A stretch of 64,000 nt of DNA from Lumnitzera littorea (GCA_024138015.1 JAMXBB010000011.1:76627897-76691896), one strand, 5' to 3'. Positions 36,959-49,610 are shown, numbered from the stretch's first letter. The notes: generated by a model from the letters alone, not told the origin. A program made the numbers and translations.

Positions 36959-38045
36959 ATACCTTCACATCAAGCTCATTCATAACTTGACCATGGAAGC
37001 ATTGGACCATAAAATCGAAATCCAATTGTGGATGATCTTAGGACAGAATAAGATTAAGACATGTTTGTGGACCTTCAACAATTGTAATCACAAAGTTTGT
37101 ATCCAAGTGCATTTGGCATATACGGAGTCACCATCTACATTCCTTGTCCCTCTTTATACAAACAATACGCTAGACCTTCCTATCTGGCTCATCAATATGG
37201 TAGTTATGGTGACGTTTGATGTAGAATGAGCTAACTACGTATAGCAGGTCAAATTTCCTTGCAAAATTGCATACCTTTCCTCATAACATTGCCAATAAGT
37301 GCTTTCAAGAAAATATCAACCTCTTCAAATTTTATATAACCATCCCCATCATCTAACTGAGTGTTCAAAAGAAGGGAGACTTTGTTGATTTATAGACTGA
37401 ACATTTTGATAAACCATTTAAGAGCTTCACACTACATCATCTATTAGGAGTATGAGGTCATCAAGGGTGTTTATCTCATCATCATCACATTACCTACCCA
37501 TTTCAACCTCCTCATTCAATGCTTCTTCCAAATCACTATATCTATTGTTACGTACCTTCTGGATCAATCTATTAAGATTATTACTAATTAGCAAATCCAC
37601 TTCCTCCATACATGGCTCATTAACATCAATAATTTCCTTAAAAGCAGTCGTACTATTTATGGATGGTTGTACTTGTACGAATGGAGGCATAACCATTGAT
37701 ATGATAGACTCATTAAGTTTATTTTTCTCAAGTTTCATGGTAAAGCTCCCTTTAACTTTGATGAAAAGCTCCTCAATAAACAAGCGATCCATCTCTTTTG
37801 CAAATTTAATCAAATCCTTTAAATCATCATTATCACTAATAGGACTCAAAGAATAGTGTGTTTACATTAAACTATCAAAAATGATAGCGGGTTGCCTATG
37901 AAACACTTTAACTTGATGGTGTTAGCATCAACCCTAATAGTTAAACAAATCTTCTACAACAACTTTACATATGTCACATTTTCTCTCACCTTAATTTTTT
38001 TCAATGCCAATCTATCGTAATGCACCCCATCTATGCCATATAATA
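36954..38045 (-). pseudogene. MULE transposase, N-terminal half, decayed
   Basis: Minus-strand reading gives, from right to left, LYGIDGVHYDRLALKK (about 38040) and a basic/hydrophobic MULE N-terminal domain continuing into SPISDNDDLKDLIKFA. A 119-codon open stretch follows (37490-37849). Then come the DNA-binding finger-like segment with CIKRDKECRW and GPQTC (about 37070-37190), DHPQLD, and NELDVKVFL ending at the duplication. The order and motifs match the N-terminus of plant MuDR/MULE transposases (C...C...H/C finger before the YGDW block). Stops and frameshifts are present. The protein continues in frame into 9795-8839, 27 kb away. Antisense ORFs on the plus strand here are shadows. Confidence 0.75.
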
Positions 38046-38860
38046 TTCTTCCCATGTGCAAACATAAAAAGTCTCATAAAATCCACGATGCTCTAAAATC
38101 AATTTCAAGCACTAGCCTACAAATGAGAGCACATAGCAAAAGTAAGACTACCTATAAAATGACCTTTTTGAGATACTGCAATAGAAGTAACACTTGCAAA
38201 TGACTGAAAGTATAACATGCAAAAATTAGAGAGAGAAACAATGTTAGGATAAGTAAAACATGATTATCTAAAGAAATGAAAAATTAGTAACGTTTACCTA
38301 CTATATGAACATTGGAGATTTGAATACAACTCACACAAGTAAATTTGGAAGAAGAAATGAGTGGAAATTGCTTATGGAGAAGTAGGAGAGAGAGAACTTA
38401 CGATTGCAATTTTTTTTAGAGTAAGAATCTGGTTTGTGAAATGCAGAAGGAGAAGGAAGACGTGAAGGGAGGGGGGGAGGGGATGTTTTTATAGTTTTGA
38501 TAAAATTACACCTAAGATGCATTGTTTCATTAATTAAAGAAGCAAAGGTTGGGCACCAAAAAATCACATTTACAATATGCGATTCATATAACGTATATTA
38601 AAAAATGGGATTCATTAATTCCACTTTAAAAATGCGAGTTCTTTGCAAATAAACTCCTAAACTTGGTAGAAATGTGCAGGACATAAATCGCATTTAAGAA
38701 ATGGACTTCGCAACGATATTTTGGTAATAAGTTTGCTTGAGACTCTTCTTACAGAATTAGTTTATCCATAGGGGGTAAACTCACCTTTTTGAAGAATTGG
38801 TTTGCTTAAGACCCTTTAAACACCTATAAGGTATGATGTATCTGTGTGTGTGTGTATGTG
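38046..38860. other. Probable 5' region of the MULE gene, no coding signal
   Basis: AT-rich with a purine run (gggagggggggagggg, about 38467-38482) and a (TG)n tract at 38843-38860 abutting the next LTR. It may hold the MULE leader or terminal repeat, but no inverted partner was found near 8510. Confidence 0.4.
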
Positions 38861-40148
38861 TGATACCAAGTAAGTGCACCTATTAGTTTTATTATAGCGG
38901 ATGAGAGTCCGAGTTAATCCTTCAAAAACCTCGAATACTAATACTAACCTTAGCTCTATTATCTAATCGGAAAATTGTGATGGGTTGAATGAATTAAAAA
39001 TACTAAAATTAACAAACTAGTCTAATTGTGAGACTTGACTAAGCAATTTAGGAAGCGATAAAATTAAGAACGACTTCAAGAAGGTAAATAAGGTATTTAG
39101 GAATCGTTTCTCCCAGTGTTTAACATGTGATCGTTAAAAATCTATCCAATTCCATCTCTATTATTCTTAACCAGAAGGATTCATAATTGAAGTTAATACC
39201 TTTCTCAAGCATATTAATCCTAATCTTAAATAATTTACCAGAATCTCTTCACTTAGTAATATAATTTAGAATCATATTAATATACAATGAATTCCCATAC
39301 AAAAATAATAACTTTTCGGAAGAATCATGTATTTTATCTCTAAGTACACATGTAATTCTCTTCAATTATGTCAACATCTCATTACACATATGATTTCTCA
39401 ATTATCATGCATAATATCATAGATTGATACCTTAGAAATATCAATTAACAATTAAAACACATAATTGAATCAAGAAAGATAGAAACTTTATTGAAAATTA
39501 TCAATAAATCCAATAGTCACATGAAACCTTAGGTTCTATAATCTTAAATACAAAAATATTAAGCTATTATGATGAAATTAAAAATGAATTACAATAAAAT
39601 CAAGAAATAAAACATGAAAAAGCCCTTTTGTTGATGAAAAATCTCTTCAATCTTAAAGTTGGGTGTTGTTTCCGCCTTTTTCTCCTCCTTCTCTTCTAGT
39701 CTCTTCTCTTTTTAATGTCAAAAGTCATGTGCAAAACCCTTACAAGTCCTTATATAATGTATTATGAAGTTTCTTTTTTCATCACTAAACACAGCTTAAG
39801 ATACAGTTGTGTCCTCAGGTTGTGTAACTCACTGACCTTGGCACAAAAATTATCCTGTATGGACACAGCTTAGGGATACAGTTGTGTCCTAGACTGTGTA
39901 ACTTTCTGACAAAAAATTACCACTTTCGCTTCTTGTTTATGCAACATCAAAACTTTATAACTCATTCATTTAAACTTCAAATTGAGTGAAACTTAATTCA
40001 TTTTTTTTCGTTTTCAATCCAAGAACGCATTCAAACCTTAAAATCAAAATTTTGCTCAGTTAAGTATCAATTTCTTTAAAAAAAACCAAAAATATAAGAG
40101 AAATGCTATAAATCACCCTATGAAATGTATTTAAAATAAGAGTTATCA
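38861..40148 (-). repeat. 3' LTR of the unknown-ORF element
   Basis: 1288 bp with perfect TG...CA ends (plus strand tgatacca ... agttatca). It contains a 49-bp internal duplication (39789-39837 and 39862-39910, 'acacagctta..gatacagttgtgtcct'). Confidence 0.85.
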
Positions 40149-40163
40149 AACTTCCCCACACTT
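40149..40163 (-). promoter_or_regulatory. Polypurine tract of the unknown-ORF element
   Basis: On the minus strand caagtgtggggaagtt immediately precedes the LTR start TGATAACTC. Confidence 0.75.
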
Positions 40164-41577
40164 GAATATTTGCTTGTCTTCAAGCAAATAAATCAAAACA
40201 AAATTTTGGGACAAGAAACTCTAAATAAAATTTAACACTACTTAGAAAACTGGTAAATGAATACACTTCACCCAGAGAAAATTAAGAAAATCATTTTCAA
40301 TTAACTTGCAATAATAAAGTCAATCAATTTCACCCTTAACAGTGTCATAATTTCACCTGACCATATTCAAATGCTCTAACAATACTTAATACTAGAGTTC
40401 ACTAGTTAATTTATGGAAGTTAGAGTTTACCCGAGCCATCTAACTAAAGATTCCTAAACTAGAAATTAGATTTAACATCTCGCCAGTTGGAAAAAAAAAA
40501 TCATAAAAATTTTGTTCATTTGACTAAAGTGTATATAATTTTCTCTTTAATCTTGCTAAGCGTCATAATCCAAAACAAACACATTTTACATCAACTCATC
40601 CTCCGATTATCCTCTTAGTTCATGCTTTTGTTAGAAGGTTTTTAAATTTACTTTATTTAATTACAATTACCTTTAATGTATAAGTATGTTGGTAGAGGGA
40701 AAGAATCTCGTTTTTTTGACAGATCAAGACCAAGACCAATCCATACCAACTTATCCCTCATATTAGTAACAAGAAAGAACCTTGCTCTTTTGAAGAACCA
40801 AGGTCGATTCATACTAATTTTTTTTTTTTCATTGGTATTGGCATTGGGACTCAATCTCGCTCTTCTGATAGACTAAGACGAATCCTTACCAATTTTTTTT
40901 TTTATTCATACGCTTGTTATTACTTTTTACCTCTAATCATTGCGATTTTTTAGGGGTTTCTCAAAAAACGAATTTCATTTGTTTGTTTGCTAAGAATTAT
41001 AGGGGTCTAAAAATTTCCAAGAGAAAGATATATATTAAAGTAAATTTAAAAATAACCATAACTAACTCTCAACTAGTGATGTTGTTCTAATCTCAAGTCC
41101 TAAAGTCTTGAGCTAAATAACTCGTAACTTTACCCTCCAAAGATTCAACTAATCAATTCTAGTAAAGTATAATAAATTCACTAATGATCAAGATGAAATA
41201 GTTGATTAGGCCTAACACTTCAAATTCCAACACTTGTTAATCAACTATTGCTAGTTAACTTAAAAATTAATTGGGTCAAATATGAATAATTGGTCTCCTA
41301 AATAGTAATAAATTTATATATATCCCCTCTTTACACTTAATAGCGTACATTGTCCTCAATGTACACTTAACAATCAAAGTATAAAAATCAAAAGTGAAGA
41401 AGGGAAAGAAAGAAAAATAAAGGATAGAAGGAAACCTGAAATTGCCCTGGTATGAGCACTTTGACACCAAATTCCTTGAAATTGCCATGCTACAAGATTC
41501 CATCCATTGAATGCCTAAAGACCTTGCAAAATAAAGAAAATTAAATGCATCAAATAAAAATAAAGTATAAACTAAAA
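40164..41577 (-). other. Non-coding 3' part of the internal domain
   Basis: No ORF with recognisable motifs. 40690-40910 holds about three diverged units of roughly 70-100 bp ('gaccaa..ccataccaa', 'cttgctcttttgaagaac'). Confidence 0.55.
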
Positions 41578-42612
41578 CTAGAACTGCTCCGAAAAATCAA
41601 AAACTTGAATTGCCTCCACCAGGGTAGTATCCCATTTCCATAAAGCTAAAGAAGATGTAAGGGACTCTTTTCTCAACAAATATATACTCAAGTGCAGCTT
41701 CGTTCCCCTGAAATTACTCATGGTGGGTTTAACAATAGGAAAAGATTTAACAATAGTTGTCTCCTCAAACTCGACAACATATCCTGGAAACTCTAACCAT
41801 TCCATCTCAAGCACCACTTCTTTTGCAAAAGATTCAAAATAAGAAAATAAATAAGGCTTTATATCAATTGCATTAACTTGTTTGTCAACCTCTTTAATGT
41901 TATTAACTGAAGTTAAGAGATTCTCATACTCTTCACTCATGTTATGAAGCACTTTTAGATTGTGAGAATTAAAGGTCACGTCAGTGTTCTCCCCCAACTC
42001 ATCATTACTCTCAAAACACTTGGCTTCATATTCATGGTTGATAAGATTTTCTAGAATTTCCAACACCTTTTCTCCTTCAACCACCAACTCACTCTATCTA
42101 TTACTCAAAAACTCTTTCATGTATCCTAAATGACCACTCTTTGAAAGGGGGTTAAAAAACTCATTCTTTGAAGACCTAGAGTGGTATAATAAGGTAGTTG
42201 AAGGTGGTAAAGGGGCAAAGCTACTAAGTTCAAAGGTGCCATACTTCTCCTAATATTCACTAGCCAACTCTACCATAGTTTTTCCTTGTGGCCACTCATC
42301 TACCTATATACTAAGTTGATATGGAAAAGCAATTTGGGTATGGATTAGGTCATTAAAAGTGCAAGGGTCCTTGGTTTCATATTTTTCCAAGTAATCTATA
42401 AGAATTTTCTCTAGAGATTTCTATTTTGGTTGCTCTCCCTAGAAATTGGAATAATGTGTATGTTGGGTATTGAGATTAAAACATTGACAAGAACAATAAT
42501 GATACCTGCAATACCAACACATATCCCCATAGTCTATGGGTATGGGTTCTACATAATTGCTATAAGAAGAATTCCAATAACTATCGCCTTGATTCCACCA
42601 ACCGTACTCCAT
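41578..42612 (-). pseudogene. Unknown 344-codon retrotransposon ORF interrupted only by five TAG codons
   Basis: From an ATG at 42610-42612 the minus-strand frame runs 1035 nt to a TAG at 41578-41580 with no frameshift. Five in-frame stops occur, at 42439-42441, 42421-42423, 42304-42306, 42250-42252 and 42094-42096, and all are TAG. The last 169 codons are open. The N-terminus is rich in Tyr, Trp, Asn and Cys (MEYGWWNQGDSYWNSS; a CxxC pair at CWYC, then CSCQC). The middle has LEKILIDYLEKYETKD, and the C-terminal half is acidic and probably helical (LEILENLINHEYEAK). No retroviral zinc knuckle, protease or RT motif was found. It may be a derived Gag-like or captured protein; I do not recognise the family. 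The long shared frame suggests it was once coding. Confidence 0.65.
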
Positions 42613-42923
42613 ATTAATCTTAACAGCTAAGTCAATTCAAATCAATAAATTAAAATATCTTCAACCCTAATTCACAAACAATAAAACAGAATATGCAAAT
42701 GCAAAGAAAAGATAAACTAGAATGCAAAATCAAGAAAATTTCACAAAGCCATCCTCTCAATTTCAAGATCAAATTCAATCAAATCTTTTGATCAGCTTCT
42801 TGTTATGCGCTGCAAAGAGGAAAAATATAAAGATCAGTCGTAGCTTAAAAAAATTTTAAAAAAATAATGAAAAACTAAGATAAGAATGGTTAAACTAACA
42901 AAGCTACAAGTGTTCTTAATATC

Positions 42924-42944
42924 GAAGTCCCCAGTAATGGCACC
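42924..42944 (-). promoter_or_regulatory. Primer-binding site, TGGTGCC type
   Basis: On the minus strand tggtgccattactggggac lies about ten bases after the LTR end. It resembles the TGGCGCCGTTGCCGGGGA site shared by plant Ty3-gypsy lineages such as Athila and Tat. Confidence 0.75.
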
Positions 42945-42953
42945 AAAAAAACT

Positions 42954-43833
42954 TGATACAAGGCAAGTGCACCTATCAATTTTAATACAGCGGATGTGAG
43001 TCCGATTCGATCCCTTAGAGACCTCAAATAATAATACTAACCTTAGCTCTATTATCTAATCGAAAAATTGTGATGAGTTGAATGAATTAAAAATACTAAA
43101 ATTAACAAACTAATCTAATTATGAGACTTAACTAAGCAATTGGGGAAGCGATAAAGTTAAGAACGACTTCAACAAGGCAAATAATGTATTTAGGAATCGT
43201 TTCCCCTAGTATTTAACATGTGACTGCTAAAAATCTATCCAATTCTATCTCTATTATTCATGACCAGAAAGATTCATAATTGAAGGTAACACCTTTCTTA
43301 AGCATATTAACCCTAATCATAAATTATTTACCGTAATCTCTTCACTTAGTAATATAATTTAGAATTGTATTAATGTACAATGAATTCCCATACAAAAAAA
43401 AATAACTTTCTGGAAGAATCATATATCTTATCTCTAAGTACACATGTAATTCTTTTCAATTATATTAACATCTCATTACAAATATGATTTCTCAATCATC
43501 ATACATAATATCATAGATTGATATCTTAGAAATATCATAGTCACATGAAACCCTAGGTCCTATAATCCTAAATACAAGAATCTTAAGCTATCATGATAAA
43601 ATTAAAAACGAATTGCAACAAAATCAAGAAATAACACATAAAAAACACTTTTTGTTGATGAAAAATCTCTTTAATCTTGAAGTTGGGTGTTGTTTCTGCT
43701 TTTTTCTCCTCCTTCTCTTCAAGTCTCTTCTCTTTTTAATATCAAAAGTCATGTACAAAACCCTTACAAGTCCTTATTTAATGTATTATGAAGGTTTTTT
43801 TTTCGTTACCAGATACAGCTTGGAACATAGTTG
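42954..43833 (-). repeat. Truncated 5' LTR of the unknown-ORF element
   Basis: Plus strand begins tgatacaagg. It matches 38861 onward but lacks the part equivalent to about 39850-40148 and about 50 bp near 39465. Homology stops near 43833, just before copia integrase sequence. Confidence 0.8.
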
Positions 43834-43839
43834 TACAAA

Positions 43840-45960
43840 CACCAAACACTAACATACCTCATTTCTTTTCTTGCTTATGTGCACAACCATTTTAGTATTA
43901 CTCCTAAATATGTACAAAGTAATAATGGGAGTAAATTTCTTGCACATAAATGTTAGCAGTTATTTTCATTTAAGGGATCATTCATCAAAGAATTACCACC
44001 TACATACCCAACAAAATGGCGTTGTTGAGCGTAAGCATAAGCATAGGCATTTCCAATTACTAGGGATCAACGTTGTGTTTTTCTAGGGTACTTATAAAAT
44101 CAAAAGGGCTACAAAGTGTATGATTTGATGAATCATAAAAACTTTGTTAGTAAGGATGTCGTATTTGTTGAGAGTGTATTTCCTTTCCAGATAATTGAAT
44201 CTTCAAACATAGAGTCATTGCTTTTTCCTTTTGATATTCCTGTATCACCTGATGATGAACTACATATGCTAACTTCATCTTCTTCAAACACACATCATTC
44301 TCTTAAACGTGTTCTTCCCAATTTCTACTACTGATGTTCCGTCTCAAATCACAACTAATTCTTCTCAAACACATTCTCCACGAACTATTGTCCAAAGATT
44401 TGATCATGCTAATAAAACCCCTTCTTGGCTCCATGATTTTGTTCATAATGTCCACATGGCACTTCAACTTAAGTAAGTAGTACAGTACCTTTATATTCCC
44501 TTTTAAATACTAACATTCTCAATCAATATCCTGGAGATTATGTTGTTACATCTCTTGCTCATGTGTTAGCTGTTCATTAACCCTCAACTTATCATCAAGC
44601 AAAGAATGATCCACGGTAGATTGATGCTACGAATAAGGAGTTATTAGCATTAGAGGCTAATCATACTTTGGAAGTGGTTCCATTAGCTCCGTGCAAAAAG
44701 CCAATAGGGTGTAAATGGGCGTATAAGGTAAAATATAAACTAGATGGCTTTATAAAGAGGTTTAAGATAAGGTTAGTTGCCAAAGCAAAGAGTACAATCA
44801 AATTAAAGGTATTGATTTTATGTACACTTTTTCTCTTGTAGCTAAGCTCACCATTATGAGGACATCGTTAGCTATTTCTGCTATTAAGAAATGGCATATA
44901 CATCAATTAGATGTTAACAACGCCTTTCTTCACGGGTATTTAGATGAAGAAATTTATATAGAACCACCTTATGGTTATTATTTCGTTCCTCTAAGATATG
45001 TTTGCAAGTTGGTATGTTCTTTGTATGGGCTAAAACAAGCCTTTCGATAGTGGAATTGAGAGTTTAATACTTTTATTTCTTCACTTGATTTCATTCAATC
45101 AAAAAATGATTACTCTCTTTTTACTAGAAAGTGAGGTGATGAATTTCTAGCTATTGTTGTCTATGTTGATGATGTGTTCGTAGCAGGAACTTCTCTTGAT
45201 GCTATACGTGATGTTAAAAGGTCTTTTGATATAGCTTTTACAATAAAAGATTTAGGTGATGTTTGGTTTTTCCTTAGAATTAAAGTATGTAGAACAAATG
45301 CGGGTTTCATGATTAATTAGAGAAAATTTTTTCTTCGTATCCTCAAGGATGTTGGCTTAACTACTACAAAACCAGCCAAGGTTCCTTTTGTACAGGGTTT
45401 AAGACTTGATCATGTTACAAGGGATATTCTATTTGATCCTTCTTCTTATAGATAGACTGTTGGCTGGCTTTAGTATCCAACAATTACTAGACTAGATATT
45501 TCTTACACAATACAGCAACTTAGCTAATTGTGGCTCTCCAAGGACTTCTCACTATCAAGCAACAATTCATGTCTTAAAATACTTAAAGGGTACTTTTGAT
45601 TGTGGTCTCTTTTATTCATCTTCTTCAGCTCTTATTTTGTTATGATATACAGATGCGAATTGGGGTTCTAGTGTTGATCAAATATCACTTTCTGGTTTTT
45701 GCATGTATCTTGGATCATCTCTTATTTCTTGGAAAACTAAGAAGCAGCCTACTATTTCTACATCTTTTGTTGAAGTAGAATATCAAAGCATGGCATCTTC
45801 AATAAAAAATTACCATGGCTGCCTTACTTGTTAAAGGATTTTGACCTACACATTCCTCTTCCTAGTATACTCTTTATGGATAGTTGCTTAGCTCAATTAA
45901 TTGCATAAAACCCTTGCTTACATGCTCAAACCAAGCACATCGATGTCCAGGTATTGACTA
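43840..45960 (+). pseudogene. Ty1-copia polyprotein remnant (integrase, RT, RNase H)
   Basis: Plus-strand blocks in copia order: integrase core with NNGSKF (about 43930) and QQNGVVERKH (44009-44038); the post-integrase 'GYKVYDL' block (about 44110); RT with LEANHTLEVVPLAP, KKPIGCKWAYKVKYK (about 44650-44740) and QLDVNNAFLHGYLDEE (about 44905-44950); the catalytic YVDD (45162-45173); RNase H with SGFCMYLGSSLISWK (about 45690) and TKHIDVQ (about 45935). Frameshifts, and stops such as TAG for the Trp of the 'DPRW' block, break it throughout. Gag, protease, both LTRs and the 5' part of integrase are gone. It is a truncated, inactive copy; the lineage within copia is not assigned. Confidence 0.9.
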
Positions 45961-46641
45961 TCTTGTATTTAGCAACTAATGTTAGTTACTGATATTCCAT
46001 ACTTAATTAGTTTAGTTTGTTATTTATATTTTTCCATGTGCACATCAACACGTGTGAGTTTTACTCATCTATATGAATACCATTTGTTGCTAACAATACT
46101 AATTAGAGTATTACATTTTTTCATCCATAAATCTTCCTCTCTTTGCTATGGTATTTACATTACAAAACAAACTATAGAGCTTATCAATAGATAGACCATT
46201 TGGCTACACTGAAATCATTAAGTACTGGATTATGAAAAAAGAAAGTTAATTACCTTTACAACTATTTTTCCAATTGTGTAAAATATTCAAATACAATAAT
46301 TAAGGGCATTAGTTACAATGACATGATCTTGCAAATTTTTATGAGTTTTTTATGAGAAATCATTAAATGTTAATTTGATGATAAATGATGCCAATTTCGA
46401 GAAGGCAAAGGTAGGCAATAGACAAAAAATTGTATAACATATCTACATAAACATATCCCGATATCCATCAATCACTAGAGTTTCTACATTAAGCCATGAC
46501 ATGACTATAATAAATACAAGAAGATAGCTCGCTAGGCTCACAAAAGACCCCTATAAAATGACCATTCTTGACCAGGCAGCTCAAGTCTCAAAATTGTGAT
46601 AATTTATTGGAATCCAATACATAAAGTAGGATAAAAATTAT
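45961..46641. other. Intergenic, no feature recognised
   Basis: The copia 3' LTR is not visible here. AT-rich, with short ORFs of no evident family. Confidence 0.5.
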
Positions 46642-46830
46642 AGGTGTGAAAATAGGTCAGTCATATGAATAAATTAATGACGTATAAATATTAATAAAAT
46701 TTTAATATATAAAAAAATAAATAGTAATTTTTTAAAAACCATACACTATTATTAATATTTATACGTCATTCACTAAAACGAATGGCATGCTCCTACTAAT
46801 AAATCTTTTATTTTTTTTTTTCACTCCTAC
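46642..46830. mobile_element. Small inverted-repeat (MITE-like) element
   Basis: Core arms 'atgacgtataaatattaataa' (46677-46697) and its complement (46749-46769) are near-perfect inverted repeats. Outer ends 'aggtgtgaaaa' and 'cactcct' are also roughly inverted. The flanks both contain aattat, a possible but imprecise target duplication. Confidence 0.55.
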
Positions 46831-49610
46831 GGCCTATACAATTATGCAAACTTCTGCGGAAAAACTAGCACGCACCGATTTCCTTCAGCCACCACTTTGA
46901 TTAAGCTCTTGATTCTGCCAAAATTAGAAAGAAAAAGAATATGAAATGTCAAAAGGGTTAACCTAGAAGAAGGGAAGTGACTGTTAATTAAAATCATGTA
47001 TGGTTCCCAAATGCCCTTTTCTAATACAGCCATATAGCTCTAGATACTTTGAAATCCTAATAGCTAGAGTTTGGAAAATCACATTCCAAGGATTTTGCAG
47101 CCATAAGTCATTTTTTTATCCTCATCCTTATATTCTCGCCAATCTCACACAAAACAACGTTAGATTCAACTCCTGAAATCTTATTCAGTCACATAAGCCA
47201 AATGAGGCTTCAACAAAGTTGTTTTCTATCAATATAACCAAACATGGCATATGTGAGCAACCCATACACTATCAAATCACTTCTATTAGAAAAAAAAAAG
47301 TTCAGGAAGCTATTAGAGAATACAAATAGAATTTGGATGTAACTAACTTAAAATCCATAACTAGTGCAATAACTTTTCAGCAATCATACCAGTTACATGG
47401 GACATATAGTCAGCAATCACACAAGTTACAGTAACACATCATTATTCAAGAAGTTCAAAACCTGCATCCTTGAGGTTGCCACAACATTACCTATTTTCAC
47501 CATTGAGACTATAGGATAATGCAATTCCCAACTACGATGTAAATCCATGGAATCTAAGTGCTAAATCTTGGGGAGCGCATATGTAGCTAATTGTTGATGG
47601 GAAGCAACCGTTTCCACATGGAGGACAGAAAATCCCATCTCAACTCATTGAATTATTCAATCAGTTGTTGAATCATATGAGATCCATACCTACATTATTT
47701 GAGCTTGATGACAAGACCAAAACATTTGAAATCTAAAGTGTAAATGTAATGTTTGTCTCCTCTGTGGTAAACATTTTTCCAAATTATTATTGACATACTA
47801 AGCTCCAATGTTTCCACATTAAGCTTTTTCCTAAATACCTAAACAGTTAATATACTTAATTAGACCAAGGGTTATAGATAAGGCAGTTTCTTGCATATGG
47901 AGGATAAAAGTTTCATACTACAAAAGTGGTAATGGTATATAGTTTCTTTTACACCATCTTTAGCTGACTTGATTGGAATGTAATAGCTAGTTTTCCCTTA
48001 AAAAGCTATTATTGTGTTTGGTTTGAAGGATAACTATCTCACAAAATCATGATTGTTGCTAAATAAGGGTATATTAGTACATTTAGATATATTTCTAATC
48101 TATTCATAATATCATATTATATGCAACAAAATAAAATGATAGCCATTACCTCTCTATTGTATTCATAGGAATCGAAACTCTGTTTCTGTTTTATTCCATT
48201 CTGCCAACCAAATGTGCCATTAATAATGGGTGGCTCTTGGAGATGACATTAGCCGCAGCTAATTGGTGATGGTTGTTAAGTAAAGAAATATTCTATTAAA
48301 GTGAGACAATTACGTTTCCTTTTTTCAAAAGAAAAGAAAACCATTTTTTTAACACCCTTAGCAGCTACCTCCGCTTCTCACTAAAGCCTAATCATCGCCA
48401 CCGTTGGTTATTAGAGCAGTAGTATTAAATTTACCATGAAACCAAATGCATCATCATCTATTAAAACATAAATTCATTGATTGGACAAAGGAAAAACATG
48501 AATTTACTTCATTAGGTTAGGAAAGTGATATGGGACGGTTTCATGGATCTATTCAGGGATAGATGCATGAACAATTTTCAGTTACAACCAATTTGCCCCC
48601 TTTACTAGCCTGTCTTTAATAAAATCATCATAAGCTAGGGGACTAACGGCTGATTGAAAGAGAAACCTTGAATAGGAAAACTAAAAGCTAAAACTAAAGA
48701 GACAAATTCCTTGCTTGTCTTATTTGTCCTTAATAAGAGGTTTTATACAAACAATTCAATCATACTTGTGTAAATAGACATTCCTATTAACAAACAATAT
48801 CATCTCCTATTATCATCCATTAGAATAAAACAAAGGAAAATAAAGATAATTGAAACATGCATCTCTATTATGTGGTTTTACTAAAACAATGATGTCTCAG
48901 GAATGAATCTTTAACATAGAGGGAGGAAAAGATCAAGACCGGGCAGATATATGCATTTGCATGAACTCACCTGCCCCTTAATTACCGATGAAATTTTAAT
49001 TCCATTCCCTCTTTATTCTATTCCATAAAATAAATGTGCTATTAGTAATTCTTCCTTTAATAGGAAAGTGGATTTTTTTTCTTATGAAAATTTGTTATTT
49101 GGAATTCTGTTGATTTTAAATAAGTTAATCTCTCTATCTCAATTTCTCTTATTAAAAATAAATCATATTTAAAAAAAAATCTTTTACATTAAGTTAGTAG
49201 TTGAAATTAGGATTTACTTTTCCATAAACCCTAATTTTCATATTTCCTAACTTCGATTGCATGACAACTCCAATTATTTTTGAAGTATTTTTAAAGGAGT
49301 TTTCAAAAAAAAATTTCTTAATTTTCTCCGAGAGACTTGTACTAAAATTGGTCAAGTTTACCATGAGTTAAAATTAGATTAAAAAAATAAAAGAAAATTC
49401 GGGCTTGACATACATCAATCAGTTCTCTATTGTCCGAAATTACCGCTTCTATTGACTCACTTATGAGTTATGCCTATGTCAAAGTATATAATTTCAAAAT
49501 ACAACCTCATACATTTTTGTATCTAGCATCAACACCTAAATATTAAGTAATGATTATATTGCTATTTTAAATTGAATCCTAGATTTTAATTAATTTTTAA
49601 TAATTAAGTT
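46831..49610. other. Intergenic, no gene seen
   Basis: About 2.8 kb with no supported coding region. At 48017-48240 'gtgtttggtttgaagg' and the reverse complement of 'ctgccaaccaaatgtgccatt' suggest an old inverted-repeat element. A similar 'ttattctattcca..aatgtgctatta' word recurs at about 49013-49042. Neither is firm. Confidence 0.4.

Larger units (their letters stand above)
38861..43833 (-). mobile_element. Non-autonomous LTR retrotransposon with a single unknown ORF
   Basis: The 3' LTR is 38861-40148 and the 5' LTR is 42954 to about 43833 (truncated), nearly identical in order: 'aagtgcacctat', 'ctctattatctaatcg', 'aggaatcgttt'. On the minus strand the 5' LTR is followed by a TGGTGCC primer site and the 3' LTR is preceded by a purine tract. 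The 2.8-kb internal region holds one long ORF (41578-42612) and no recognisable gag, protease, RT or integrase. The outer end of the 5' LTR is lost at the junction with copia sequence. Confidence 0.8.

Noticed and set aside
37452..37856. 134-codon plus-strand Ser-rich ORF
   Set aside because: Antisense to the MULE N-terminal half, whose minus-strand frame has recognisable family motifs.
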